This document shows positions 43,705-55,735 of a DNA stretch of 64,000 bases, piece by piece. Each line of letters starts with the position of its first letter. The stretch's first letter is position 1. The position numbers were made by a program, and so were the translations under genes. The stretch spans positions 16,409,001-16,473,000 of the forward strand of contig NC_059382.1 in the NCBI RefSeq assembly GCF_019703515.2. The letters are read 5' to 3'. This DNA comes from Myxocyprinus asiaticus (Eukaryota; Chordata; Actinopteri; Cypriniformes; Catostomidae). Under the pieces are notes generated by a model, which ran no database searches, was not told where the DNA came from, and saw only the letters and a program-made list of their open reading frames with translations.

Positions 43705-44030
43705 TTAAAGGAGAATTGTGTAATTTCTGTGCCACTAATGGCATCAATAGGAATTGCAAAATGTTTCCAAAACAGAAAACTCCCCCTACCCACCGTTAGT
43801 TGGACAAAAAAGGTAATCCCACCCCAAATCACGCCATTGGTTGAGCCTCACGCCATTGGTTGAGCCAATGTCGGGCTGATTGGGATTCTCAAACAAACAG
43901 AGCAATGTTTTGAAAGTGCCACAGAACAACTAAATTTAAAATTTTTGGGGAAATCAAGCTACGAATGGCTTACTTATATTTGTCTCTTCATGAGTTGAGA
44001 TTGAAGAAAAATCACAAATATCACCTTTAA
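43705..44030. mobile_element. TTAA-ended MITE
   Basis: TTAAAGGAGAATTGTGTAA at the left and ...TCACCTTTAA at the right, 326 bp. It holds a direct duplication of CACGCCATTGGTTGAGCC at 43833-43870. No coding. Confidence 0.65.
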
Positions 44031-44629
44031 GAGACCATACAAGAATATGTATGACAGGTTGGTTGCACTTATTTAGTTCAATCATTAAATCAGATGAAAA
44101 TGGAGTTAGAACTGGCTACTGGTTTTTAGTATTGACCTTCTGATAAAGCAATGACTCCAAGAGAGCAGAGGGCATGATGGATATTATGTGTATCTGGTAA
44201 AAATCTGTTGTAACTGCAACCTTTGGCACTGGAGGGCACTACATGAGTGTTTGCAGTGGCATTTGTGTTGATTCAAGTGACCTTTGTTATAAATAACAAT
44301 GCCTGCTGTGAACCGGAGCAACCCACTGTTTATCAACGGCACTTGGACAGTGAGAGCAGCATCCATGAAAATGGCCAAATTTATCTAATGAGCACTCACG
44401 CTTGATAAGTGTGAACACTCGGCACACCGTGAATAAAATGCGGACAGGGAAAGTGAGTTTTCACTTGACAATATTATGAGTAAGCAAACATATTCACTGA
44501 GCAAAACGTAGACAAATAAAGTAGCCGTAGAGAAGCATCCCACTTGGAGTTTCGCTTAGGCTTTACATGACAGTGCAGGTATAGGAAACGGGAGTGTGTG
44601 TACGTGGGGTCAGGTTTTGTTAACATTTC
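44031..44629. other. Unannotated unique DNA
   Basis: Nothing recognised. Confidence 0.45.
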
Positions 44630-44868
44630 CTGCTGAAAAAAAAAAAGCTTACACCAGCCTAAGCTGGTTTGCTGGTCTTAGCTGATCTCCCAGCTTGGTC
44701 AGGCTGGTCTGTTAGCTGGTTTTAGAGCTGTTTTGGGCACTTTTAGCTGGTCAGGCTGGGAGATGAGCAGGCTGAACAATGAAACTAGCTAAGAGACCAG
44801 GATGAAAGACCAGCTTAAACCAGTCAAGACCAAAAACACACAGCTTAGGTTGGTTTCACCTGGGTAGT
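44630..44868. mobile_element. AGCTGGT-rich palindromic MITE
   Basis: Starts CTGCTGAAAAAAAAAAAAGC and is packed with AGCTGGT/ACCAGC words on both strands (CCTAAGCTGGTTTGCTGG, inverse AGCTTAGGTTGG near 44840). The inverted arrangement and A-rich start match a common fish non-autonomous element. Borders approximate. Confidence 0.6.
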
Positions 44869-45334
44869 GCGGACATAGATATTAAAACCTGAAAACACCT
44901 ACCAAAAGTTCTGATGAGGAAAATGTCTCCATAAACATATTAAATAATGTTGTATTGAAAATGCAAAAATGCAAAAAGCTTTCTGGGAGGATTAGATTTG
45001 TGGTCAAGGGTATGGTTAGGGGACAGAATATGTCATAAGCTCAATATAAATCAATAGAAGTCAATAAAAAAAAAAAAAAATGTTATAAAAACAAACGTGT
45101 GTGTGTGTATACTTACTGTACTTAGCTATAGTTTTGCCAAAAAATCCCTTTGGGGATATTTGGAGATGTCCTTAGTTGTAAAATAATTGATAAATTAAGC
45201 AAATACTATTTTAGTACTATTTTTTTGTTTTTTTTGTTTTTTGTTTTTTTTAAGGTTAATGGTAAATTTATAGTCATAAAAATTAGATAATGAACAAAAA
45301 TAAGTCTATGCTATGCCTCCATTTAGATAAGTAA
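44869..45334. other. Unannotated DNA with A/T runs
   Basis: Poly-A at 45066-45080 and a T/GTTTT-rich stretch 45220-45252. Nothing else recognised. Confidence 0.45.
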
Positions 45335-45410
<76 letters not shown>

Positions 45411-45419
45411 GGGTGTGTG
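45335..45419. repeat. (TG)n microsatellite
   Basis: About 70 bp of uninterrupted GT followed by imperfect units. Confidence 0.97.
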
Positions 45420-45879
45420 ATTGTGGTGACAAGAGCAGAAAGGTTGTGTAGTCTGAGGGGCGGCAGTCATTTGGCCAGGACGTGATGCATCATTGGGTTC
45501 ATGTTCCCCTGGAGCTCTGAGAGTCTGGCTCCTCTCCACTCTTCTTACTGCCTGCAACAACATTAGATGCAGAGGTGCTGCATTGTAGTCTACCATTGTT
45601 TTAACTCATCCATCTGTTATCAATTAATTATCATCCATTTTGCTTTAAGACTGAGAGAAAATGAGATCTGGCTACGCCTGAAAGCAAACCCTGGGGAACC
45701 GCACAGTCTGGCAGTTTGAGAAGTTTTGACTGGGAGGATGAGAATGAATGAAATAAGTGGAGTGTGTGTATACTGCCTGTTTGAGGAGGATCAAACAGAG
45801 CATCTGGACAAGAAGGCAGACCTGAAAGAGTATTGCAGACTCCTGTGTGTGTGGGCATTTGTATACAAAAGGGTTGTGG

Positions 45880-46585
45880 TTCATTGAGATTTGAATTGAG
45901 AATGCCTTTCAAATTGTATTTCAGCTCTTGAATTTGAAGGATGTAGAATTTGAATTTGAATTTAAGGAAGCAGAATTCAATGAAATTCAAATAATTAATA
46001 TAACCGCATTAAGCGCAGTTTTTAAGAACAATTTTCAGTATAAATTGCTCATAGACATGTTATTGCACAAACCGTATGAGGTATTTTCCATATATACAAA
46101 TTAGAGGATATTAATAATCAATGATTGAAATGTAATCTATATATGTATATTTCATTATATTTAATAAATTTACTTTCATTTTATGGACCATAGTGGAAAA
46201 ACAATTTTTTCCCAGAATAATTTACCCTAAATTTGGAGGACATTGTGTGGTGCTTTTTGGAGTTTCGATGGCTATGGTAATTGTTTTGACATTACTGAAC
46301 TTAGTTTACACTGATAAAAATGTCTAATCAGTTGAGAAAAAAGTGTATCAAGGAATCAATAGGCATAGTTAGTCAAAATCATTTATGTAATATTTACGCT
46401 TTGTTGCAAAACTTTGTGTGACTATTGAATTTCTTTAAATTGCAATTCAGTAATTCCTTTTCCTGTTTTTCCAATATAAATTCCAAGTTAACTTTCTGTG
46501 GGGCGTGGCCAATTCAATTCAAATTTCTTATCACCAATTGAAAGGGAGTCAGTTCTTCAATTCTGAATTTTACCCAACACTGATT
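45880..46585. mobile_element. Possible hAT-like relic with AATTTGAA repeats
   Basis: The right border, read on the minus strand, starts CAGTGTTGGGTAAAATTC, a hAT-type terminus (about 46585 leftward). The left side 45885-45992 is rich in TTGAATTTGAA words. No matching left CAGTG end or duplication was found, so extent is uncertain. Confidence 0.35.
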
Positions 46586-47732
46586 TTCAAAGCGGGCAAT
46601 TGTTGAGCTGTAAATCATCACCGCAAATCACACAAAGTATGTTTACTATCCACCAATAACGAGCACAGAACTCCAAGTGCAGCGGGGGTTGATGGGAGGG
46701 CAACAAAAACAGCCTTCTTACCAACTGTCTGTTAGTCATATTCCATACAGAGATGGGAGAAGAAGGAGACAGGGAAAAAGAGGGAGCAGAGCAAAATGAC
46801 AGCAAAGAAAAGCACAACTCGGGCAGAATGAGCTGGGTGCTTGAGAGCAGGGCTGATTTCAATAGCATAGGCTTTGATGAGATAGGGAGGACCTTACCCT
46901 CATCCCTTTCCGAGATGTTTACAGACAAATAGAAAAAAAACTTGCTGCACTCTGTTGCTATTGGGGATATACTGTAGAAAAGGTTCTACACTGTCCTTAA
47001 AGCCAATAAACTTAGTAAAATCCTTTCAGAAAAGATCAGTTTGAACATTTCAGTGCTTTACACCATGTCTACACTGGACGTGTCAACACGAATGTTCTAA
47101 ACCATTTAATTTGTGTAGTAGCGCCAGCACGTACAGCGCAAAATAGAACGGGACACCCGTTTACTCTCGACGAGACAGACGCGCCACAACAAATGCTTCC
47201 AGTATTGATTGTAACGGTTTCTATTGCTTTTGAAGCGACGCAACGCTTGTGTCCGGTGTAGACTGTGTTAGAGTCCCCAAAACTGACCCTTTTTACTCTC
47301 TTAATTTCCATGAAATGGCTTGACGAGCATAGTTTTCTTTCCTGTGTTGGCATATTTCCAGTTAAAATGGGAAGTTTGGGTGGGACACATGAAGGGCTTT
47401 TTTTAGCGAAGGTTTTTTAGATAGACTTTAGTTTACATCAAAATAAAATGGTGTAGAACCGCGAGTTGGGCAGCTCTTTTTAAATGTATGTGCCATAGGT
47501 ACCAAAAACCTCCTTGTGGTTAAATTGTACTTGTTTTGAATTACTGGTAAATTATTTTTGCCATTGTTGTAATTGGTATGAATATTTTATACTACACACT
47601 TGCATACCTAAAGAACATACAGTACTTTTTCTAAAGGTTGAGAAGCAAGATCTTCATTTAATTTAGTACATACTCTCAAAGTATGGAAGTCCGGAGGCAG
47701 ATATGGACTAAAAGCTACAAAACTAAAATGTT
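46586..47732. other. Unannotated unique DNA
   Basis: No gene recognised. 46590-46930 and 47060-47350 are frame-open on the minus strand for about 90-113 codons without any domain. Confidence 0.4.
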
Positions 47733-48339
47733 GGGTCTGTTTCAAAATTTAGTGAGCTGCCTCACTGTCTCCTGCCTACATAGGCAGCTGTCTTCTACTG
47801 CAGCATCCTTACTGAAATGATGCCTCCTAAGAGCGATTTGGAACGCTCTAGACAGGGGACAGCTCAGCGCATCATTCAAATGGCACTCCTCACGTGAAGC
47901 TCACGGGAGACTCGACTCGCAACTGATTTCAATACAAGTGATGCAAGGGAAAGGACACGATCCCCTAATGAGCAAAAATACGCACAGAACACACACATTT
48001 TGGGTAAAATAGTTGGATTTGTATCATATTAAACTGTTATTTATTAATACTTTTCAGTATTGAATAGATTATAAGTATATTTATAATCTAAATTTCTCTC
48101 GCTTCGTCCGCCATCTTGGATTTATTCTTCTGCCGAGCTCATCACGGTGCATTCTGGGATCACCTACCTAGGGAAGGACACATCCGATGCTACCTTAGAA
48201 TTTGGCCAAAATTAGATATCTTAAGAGGCAGCATAATTAAGATACCTACCTTTTGGAACAGCCTTCACGTCAGGAGTGTGCTTATGAGGTCTTAAAATGC
48301 TGCTTCCGAAGGATGCTCACTAGGTTTTAGAACAGACCC
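47733..48339. mobile_element. 607-bp MITE with ~25-bp inverted repeats
   Basis: Left GGGTCTGTTTCAAAA...TAGTGAGC and right GCTCACTAGG...AACAGACCC are inverted with about 20 of 25 matching. Inner arms pair further: the GGAGGCATCATTT-type and AGGATGC/GCATCCT words. No coding and no clear target duplication. Superfamily unassigned. Confidence 0.75.
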
Positions 48340-49049
48340 TTTGATTTCTTTAATGCAGTCTTTAAAGCACAGTCCTGGTCATTATTCCAAAATTTTTTTG
48401 TCTTCACAGTCTTTTATCGAAGTGTTTCTCTGGCTCTGAAACAACTTTCCTTTTTGGCTAACATCACCAATGATGTTTTCAACCCCTCCCCTCCAACCCC
48501 TTGTCATGGAGTCCACCACTTGCAATCAGGTCTGGCTTCATTGTTGTATGGAACGTCCACTTTTTACAATAAGTCCTACCTCTGCCTACATAATTTTTCT
48601 TATAAAATGTTAGGGATGTCGATAAAACTTTGTCCTTAGAAAAGCCCTTTAATAAATCTACAGTACAGTATCTCGGACAGATTAATTCAATTAAAAAATG
48701 GATTTCAGTAGAATGTAGGCTAATGAAAGGCTTATGTTTAATAATATGTAAATAAACAATATATTGCCTTCTAAAGCCACTTTTTGTATTGTCTTATCAA
48801 TGCCTGCCACAATAATGTAATGCATTTTAATTATCTGAATTAATATATGTATAATATATATAAAAATTATTTAAATATAACTATATTTATAATAATTATT
48901 GTAGTATATATGAAGCCCTGATAAAAATTTAGCTGACTAAAAAAAGTCAAGAGAATTTACTTCTAGTTTTATTATTATTTAATTTAATGGTATTTTATGT
49001 TTATTGTTTACAGTGTTTGTATGTAATAAGTTAATAAGAAAATAAAGTT
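48340..49049. other. Unannotated AT-rich DNA
   Basis: Many ATATA and AATTAT words, no gene or repeat recognised. Confidence 0.5.
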
Positions 49050-49568
49050 GAATTCCTTTCATTGAAATGGGCAGTCGTGGACAAATTCCATGATTATCTC
49101 TATGGGGCCAAGTTCATTGTCCGAACTGACAACAATCCAATTACCTAAGTTTTAACCTCCCCCAAGCTGAAAGCAACAAGTCACAGTCGGCTGGCTGCTC
49201 TTGCCACATATGATTTCAGTGTCCAGTATAGGCCGGGAATAAATATTACTGATGCTGCCTTGCTGTCGAGAAGATTTGTAGAGGAAGAAGCCAATAAGTG
49301 GAGGGACATATCTTTGAGTGGGGTGAAATCCATCTGTCAGTGGGCGAACCTTCAAGTGTCCTCTGAGTCAATGCTCCGTTATGTTGAACAGCTAGGAGTT
49401 CCTCCAGAGTCAGTACCTGAGACTTATGCTTTCCCTACACGGCTGGAACTTCATTCATTGGATTTAATGACAAAACCTGAGTTGCTGAAGGCCCAGAATG
49501 AGGATCCAATGGTTAGACAGGCAATAATTGCTGTGGAAAAAAAGAAAATGGCCCTCAAAATCAGCTGA
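49050..49568 (+). pseudogene. Gypsy RNase H end and linker
   Basis: EFLSLKWAVVDKFHDYLYGA carries the Glu, VRTDNNPIT the Asp. A TAA (49146-49148) replaces a codon in the T-Y-V-L-T-S stretch. YRPGINITDAALLSRR (the RPG...DALSR end) follows, then the linker to integrase (CQWANLQVSSESMLRYVEQLGVPPES). The frame stays open from 49149 to 49568. The region between 49569 and 49671 continues the homology out of frame. Confidence 0.8.
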
Positions 49569-49671
49569 TCCTGATATGGTGGCTTTGAAAAATTAAGCTT
49601 GAAAACTGGTGATGAAAGATGGATTACTTCATTGAGGAACCAAGAGACCTGGTACTGAGATATGTCAGCTT

Positions 49672-50310
49672 GTGCTGCCCAACAAGTTCAGAGCCTTAGT
49701 TCTCAAAGCAATGCATGATGATTTAGGCCAGCTGGGAGCAGAAAGGATCACTGATCTTTTGATAATTCTATTCTACTGGCCCAAGATGTCTCTCGACATA
49801 CAAACGTATGTTAAGACCTGTGATGCCTGTGTAACTCGTAAAAGCCCGTGTCAGTGACCAGCTTCATTACACCAGATAGTGAGTAGTGGACCGATGGACT
49901 TAGTCTGTATTGATTTATTGTTGATGGAACCTGACTCCAAAGGTCTGATCATTGTGTTAGTAATTACAGACCACTTCACAAGCTATGCTCAGGCATTCCC
50001 CAGCAAGAATCAGAAATCCAGCAATTTGAGCCAGCAGATACTATACTTTGTACATGCATATAACAGTACCAAAACTGATGCCACTGGGTACTCCCCTTAT
50101 TTCCTGATGTTCGGGAGAGAAGCCAGGCTGTCAGTGGACATCTGCTTTGGGACCTCACCAGATCGAGTGGATGACATCACACACTCACAGTACGTCACTA
50201 AAATAATCGGTTGGCATCTGAAGAGGCTAACAAGTTCCACCAGCGTAACAAACGTCCTTATGACCAAAGGGTGGCATTCCAAGTTTTGGACTCTGGGGAC
50301 CGTGTGCTAA
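49672..50310 (+). pseudogene. Gypsy integrase with core deletion
   Basis: One frame with TGA at 49855-49857. The zinc-binding domain is LKAMHDDLGQLGAERITDLL ... CDACVTR: the second His of HHCC is Gln. The core starts PMDLVCIDLLLMEPDSKG (first catalytic Asp) and TDHFTSYAQAFPSKN, then jumps near 50030 to FVHAYNSTKTDATGYSPYFLMFGREARL, which lies past the core. The second Asp and Glu are deleted. The frame is lost after about 50210. Confidence 0.82.
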
Positions 50311-50993
50311 TCCGGAACCTAGGGTTGAAAGTGAAACACAAGCTTCAATTAAGGTGGAGCTTAATACCTTATGTAGTCAGGAGGAAATGTCCTAACTTGC
50401 CAGTATACCAAGTCCAACATGAAACTGGAAATGGAGGAGAGAAAGTGCTACACCGGGATCACCTTTTCCCTAAAGGATAACTGGTGAGATTGCCACCAAG
50501 GGAAGTGGGGAAAGATAGACCTGTCAAGAGAAAGACACGTCAACTTTGTAAAAAGAAGCCCAACCCCACTGCTCCAGTTATGGTGAATGAAGATGTGTCA
50601 TCCTCAGGAATGTCCCCAGAGTTCGAATGTGACTATGTGCGGAAGCCGTATAAATCTTACCTACATGGGATCTTGCATAAAAGACATGCCTTGGCCAGAC
50701 CGACAGAACATGTGTCCGAAGAAGAGGAAGTAATGTCAGAGAGTACCCATTCAGATGGAGAGAACTCATCAGTAGAGGAAGCTGTGGAAGATGCTATTCA
50801 AGGACATGGAAGTTCCTCTGTGGAAGATGATGCAGAGAAGCAAGAGGATGCTAGTGAAGAGAATGAGGAAGTTAGTGAGCAAGCTGAACATGAACCTGTT
50901 AAAGAGAAAAGGAAAGTGAAACCAGTCATCAAACTCACCTATGATGAGCTAGAGAGGGGTAGTTATTCAAATTGGAAAGGGGTCCAGTCATAG
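50211..50993 (+). pseudogene. Integrase C-terminal domain and acidic tail
   Basis: One frame with a single TAA (50478-50480). The first part, ANKFHQRNKRPYDQRV, DRVLIRNLGLKVKHKLQLRW and VYQVQHETG...VLHRDHLF, is the small DNA-binding beta-barrel region of Gypsy integrases. The 169-codon continuation (50484-50993) is basic at first (KRKTRQLCKKK), then very acidic (SEEEEVMSES, EEAVEDAI, SSVEDDAEKQEDASEENEEV), ending KPVIKLTYDELERGSYSNW. A charged tail like this is unusual in length but its function is unknown. Confidence 0.78.
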
Positions 50994-50996
50994 TCA

Positions 50997-52887
50997 TGGG
51001 GGTGGCTGTGAGAATGGAGGAGGGAGAGAGAAGAGATGGCTGCAATGATGTAGATTTCCAGCAGTTTATTTTAAAGCAATTAAGTGTACCATTCTTGTGA
51101 GCGACAGATCCGATGAAAAGAGTGAAGAGAGAGACTGCTGATTGTACTGTTGTGTACTGAGTCTTTAGATGTTATATTAACAATATTTACATTGCAAGAC
51201 CAAAGAGGACAAAACAGATAGCACCCTGAGCTACCGGAGACGCTCAATGGTTCCTCTGTCATCGCGGGATTCATCTGCCGAGCTGACGTCATCTTGAGTG
51301 CTGCCTGTGAGTGCCGCGCAGAGGAGAGGCCTGGACTTTCTACGGAGAGGTAGACATTTTGTTTATTGTGCTCAATTGTTAATGCCTCAGCGCACCCAAG
51401 CAGCGATTCAGGCCTACAACAGTTTTATTTTCTTTTAAAAAAGGTTTTGTTCATGTTTGCTGTTACCTGTAATATTTATGGGAACAGCAATAAGCGAGTT
51501 TAATCAAAAGGCACCTCATACCCATATCAGACTACTAAGCACTATTAAGAGTTTAACAAGGGTTTTGTTCTTGTCTGAGTGAATTTGCATATCTATATGT
51601 GATATTTAAGGGTTTGAGATTTACATTCTAACTGAAGTCTGATTTCATCTATTTGAAATGTTATATTTTCAAACTTAAAATGTTTATTATATTTGAGGTC
51701 TGTTAATAGTATTTTTGTGCATTGGAAAAAAGGGTTTCAAGACCAGTGTTCAGTTTTTATCATTTAAAGAGAGAGAACAAACATTTGAGCTTTTACAAAG
51801 AATTTAGTAATTTTATTTATTTTTACAAATTAAATAATACTTTATATTTCTCCTAAATATTGTTGTGTTTATTATTTGAGTTTAGAGAAATCTTAATATC
51901 ACACAAAAATAAGAGTTTTTTGAAAAACACACATAGTAGTCTATTTAAAGATCTTTATTCGGAGAGATCCAAACTTTTAAGAGCCCAGGGCCCATTCCGC
52001 TTAATCCTAGGGAATAGGGCACTTAATATAATTAAATACAAATATATGTTGATTAAATCACTGGAGGTTGCCTGTTCGCACTATTGTTTGTTGATATTAG
52101 GCGCTCCAACTCAACTGGAATATCTAATTTTATCAGCCATAGGATTACTGTCTGCACTCCCATTGATAGTTGTTGAGTTGAGTCACTGCTCAAATTTGAG
52201 GTATGTATTGCCAATGGTTGCTGTCATTCAAGTCACCAGAAATCGTCAACTCTCATTAAAAATAAATGCCATCAGTTTACTTTGTCTTGCTGTATGTAAG
52301 AATGCCCCTTAAGTTTAGCAACGTGTAGGGACTCAGAGACAGCTTGGGGAACATTGCTCTTGACCTTTCTAGCAATCGTGTGCCCCTGGTGATCACATCA
52401 GGTAAACGGTGCAGAACAAATTCCACAAATTACAATATTTTAAGTGAAGTGCTATACCTTCAGACTGCTCTGACTGCTATGCAGCAGTTGGTTGATAACC
52501 GATAGATTCGCTGAAGAAATGACCCCACTGTGACCCCTCTGTAAAATTTCCATTGAAAAATCTGTAAAAACGAGACTGGATGTAGTGCAGTGGCAGTAAT
52601 GAACTACTGCAGGTACAGACATGGCAACAAACAAAAAAAAACACAGTTCTATTTTCTGCTAAGAATATTTGTGTAAGTGAAGATATTTACACCAGAGATG
52701 GAAACTATAGTTTAAGATTCAACTCAAGTCACATTTAAGTCACAAAACAATTTACTTGAGACTTGGCTTAGTCTCATAGGCGACTCATGCAAAGCTGAGA
52801 CAAAAGAGCCTTTCATACACAATCTATTGGATTTTCCTGTGAAAATGAGGTTATTTCCTCACTTTTTCTAGGAAATCTCTAGAAAAA
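50997..52887. other. Unannotated DNA after the Gypsy remnant
   Basis: 51000-51430 might include a decayed LTR but I see no paired copy. 51860-52312 is a 150-codon plus-strand open frame with hydrophobic stretches (LILSAIGLLSALPLIVVEL) and no domain I recognise; codon use is AT-rich and no splice or promoter context is clear. Confidence 0.35.
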
Positions 52888-53105
52888 ATTTGGTTGCACT
52901 TTATTTTACAGTACGTGTACTTTCAGTATACTTACAGTGTACTTACCCAAGAAAGTACTGAGTAATATTAGGTAACTACATGTACTTAATATGGGTTAAG
53001 GTTAGGGTTGGGGTTAGCTTTAGGGTTAGTACCCTGTAATTACTGTAGTTGTTGTTATGATATAATTTGTAAATGTAGAACAGTACTGTAAAATAAAGTG
53101 CTACC
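52888..53105. mobile_element. Small MITE with GCACTTTATTTTACAG ends
   Basis: Left GGTTGCACTTTATTTTACAG and right ...CTGTAAAATAAAGTGCTACC, inverted over about 23 bp with few mismatches. Interior has GTACTT/AGTACA words and a GGGTTAGGGTTGGGGTTAG run at about 52985-53028, which is part of the element and not a telomere. No coding. Confidence 0.75.
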
Positions 53106-54539
53106 TAAAATTCATAAAAAATAAAACATTTAATTACTTGTCCTGATTAGTGGTTTATAAAACTAACCTGCAGCAAATAGAAAAGTGTTACTAGAAGAGA
53201 TTTACAACTTGACTTGGGCTCATGACAAAAGATTTAAGCCATGACTTGGACTATGTTAGAAACTTCTGAACATGTCTGATACAGAAAAAGAGAAAAATAA
53301 AAAATAAAAAAAAATAAAAGAGCAAATAATTGCAGCTGCAGTTTTCACTTGATTTTTCATGCAATGTTTTCCTTCCTTTAATATAGTAATACTTGGACAT
53401 AAGAGTCTGAACAGCAACACTGAAGTGTATTTGTGAGGACAAGCACTGTGTGAGTAAATGAAAAGCTAGATAAGACACATTAAAATTCCCCTCTAAGCTA
53501 AACATCATTATTTTTACACTTGCACAGGCACTTTGAGGAGAGAACGATGTATTACACTACACTAACACTCTGGATTAGGGGTCTAAAATAGCACAGAGGA
53601 TCTGATTATTCTGTCACTTTCGGGAAATGCCTTGAGGATGAGGGAGTAGGTACATGGAAAAAGTATTTAAGCACGACAGTTGACTGGGAATAGCTTAAGG
53701 CTGCAAAAAATACTGCACTCAGAAGCCTTTCTGCCCAGCGACTGTGTCTGTGTGTATATGTGTCTTCGCCAACCTGAGATGAATCCATAAATACATTTAA
53801 CCATGTCTAAAATGAAAACACATTTACATTTAGACACCACTGCACTTCCTTAAAGGAATGCTGTTGCATAATTTTTTAATGCAAACTTATTAACCCATAA
53901 TAATAGGCATTGCCGTATGCAGCTAAAAGTAACTGGCTGAATGGTACGAGGGATTTAGGCAGTTATATGTGGTGATTTTGCATAGCGTGGTTGGGCTGAT
54001 TAAGATGCTAATGTTCATGGCCAAATAACCAGGCAGCTGTAAACCTCAGAAAGACTGTGCAATCCTTACAGCTGTCTATGTGCCAAATTTTTTAATGAAC
54101 TCTAGACCCTAAACTGCTGCATCATTCCCCAAAGCAAGTCTCTTTCTTTTGCTCTCAGGTTTTTGCTCCATCATCCCATTTCGGCCCTGTGTGTTACCAG
54201 TGAATGGAATTTCAAATGGACAATTCAAACTTTCACTGTCCCTCTGTGATTGCCTCTCTGATGCACTTCTATTTCATTCCACGTCTCTTTCAACCTGTCT
54301 GTCTCTTTCTGTCTCTCCCAATCCCCAGTCTTCCCACTCTGCCTACTGTATGTAATGAGCAGCCAGCTACACTTAATCTATTCTATCTCATCTATTTAGC
54401 CAGGCATACGCCTAATTTATCCTTCAACTCACAATTAGCCTGCTTTAGTTTGGTCTGCCGGAACCAGAAACTAGAAACATTGATCATGATCTATAACTCT
54501 GCAATAAATTGAATGGCATCTATGCTAATATTATTCTTA
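53106..54539. other. Unannotated unique DNA
   Basis: A-rich 53283-53322. 53870-54120 is repeat-free with several TAAT cores and could be conserved noncoding DNA. No gene recognised. Confidence 0.35.
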
Positions 54540-55430
54540 TTCTATTTGTTTCCCTGTCTCAACCACGGGACTCCTATCCTGAGGTCACCAGAACCGGCTG
54601 GATCCAGCTCTATTCCTGCTTCGTGTTGGACTCCACTGCTACATGTCTCTGAGTGATGATGACTAATAGCAGCCGGTGCCAGCCAATCATCACTTCAGTC
54701 TATTAAAATGGACTTCAGAGGATGAACTGATGCCAACTCCAACCATAAGACATGGGATACATCATATGCCATTGCCTGAACCTTGGATTTAGTATAGACC
54801 TCACCGAAATTACCGGCCGGTTGAACTGCGATGTACCTCACTGACCTCTGCCTGCATCACCTCGGTCTAATGATGGACTACACTCTTATAATGGAATACA
54901 TAGACTATCAATTATTTGCCAACAAAACCCTTCATCAGCCAACAAACAAGGACAATGCGTCTATGTGAACTTCTGCAGTTAATCCAGGATGGACTTCAAA
55001 GACATTAGTCATTAATCTTACAGTTCATACAAAATCTTTGTTTAAACACTGACCCTTAACACTTACTTAGTTTAATAATTTTAAACCATGACTTGCACTA
55101 TACATAAGTAATATTGGCATTATATTCATGATGTTAGCCAGAGGGGAACTGGCTCCCACAGTGAGTCTGGTTTCTCCCAAGGTTATTTTTCTTCATTAAC
55201 CAACATCTTATGAAGTTTTGTGTTCCTTGCCACAGTTGCCTTCGGCTTGCTCACTGGGCTTCTAAATACAATTATTATTTAATTACTTATTTTTAAACAC
55301 AATAATGACTCTAAGACATTATAGATATAACAGTTTCTTTTTCCGTTAATGCATGATTTTCTGTAAAGCTGCTTTGAAACGATGTGTTTTGTGAAAGGCG
55401 CCATACAAATAAAAATGACTTGACTTGACT
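54540..55430 (+). mobile_element. Retroposon-like interspersed repeat, 3' tail present
   Basis: I recognise the end (GGTTTCTCCCAAGGTTA, CCTTGCCACAGTTGCC, GTAAAGCTGCTTTGAAA, GGCGCCATACAAATAAA) as a common fish interspersed repeat. It ends in short ACTTG tandem units (55415-55432) as LINE-type tails do. The start is uncertain and no reverse transcriptase is visible. Family not named. Confidence 0.6.
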
Positions 55431-55432
55431 TA

Positions 55433-55650
55433 ATGGCCAAAAGTATGGGGACACCCAGAACCACGCCCATACTATATAGTATGTGATTTTTGGGCATTTA
55501 GTTCCAAAACCATTGGCATCAATAAGGAGTTGACCCTCCCTGACAGCTTCCACTCTTCTGGGAAGGCTTTCCACTAGATTTTAGAGCATGGTTGTGGGGA
55601 TTTGCTCCCATTCAGACACAAGAGCATCAGTGAAGACTGGCAATGCATAT
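55433..55650 (-). mobile_element. Tc1/mariner relic, same family as 29287
   Basis: ATGGCCAAAAGTATGGGGACACC terminus followed by the minus-strand remnant of the transposase C-terminus (CTTCTGGGAAGGCTTTCCACTAG, AGCCACAAGAGCATCAG equivalent). The same block appears inverted near 29690. Abuts the preceding retroposon tail. Confidence 0.65.
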
Positions 55651-55735
55651 GACGACATTGCATCCAGAATGTAATTTTTAGTGTCCAGGATGCTGAATCC
55701 AAGTAAATTTTGTGTTTCCTCTTACTTTTGTGTAA

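Larger units (their letters stand above)
49050..50996 (+). mobile_element. Ty3/Gypsy pol remnant (RNase H-integrase-tail)
   Basis: 5'-truncated within RNase H, then integrase with an internal deletion and a long acidic C-terminal tail. No reverse transcriptase, gag or LTR was identified around it. Three in-frame stops and a frameshift. It is a different Gypsy lineage from the remnant at 24048. Confidence 0.82.

Noticed and set aside
45306..45596. 96-codon frame with poly(Thr-His)
   Set aside because: It is the TG microsatellite read on the minus strand.
52985..53028. TTAGGG-like run as an interstitial telomere
   Set aside because: Only a few imperfect units, located inside a MITE with its own inverted ends; part of that repeat.
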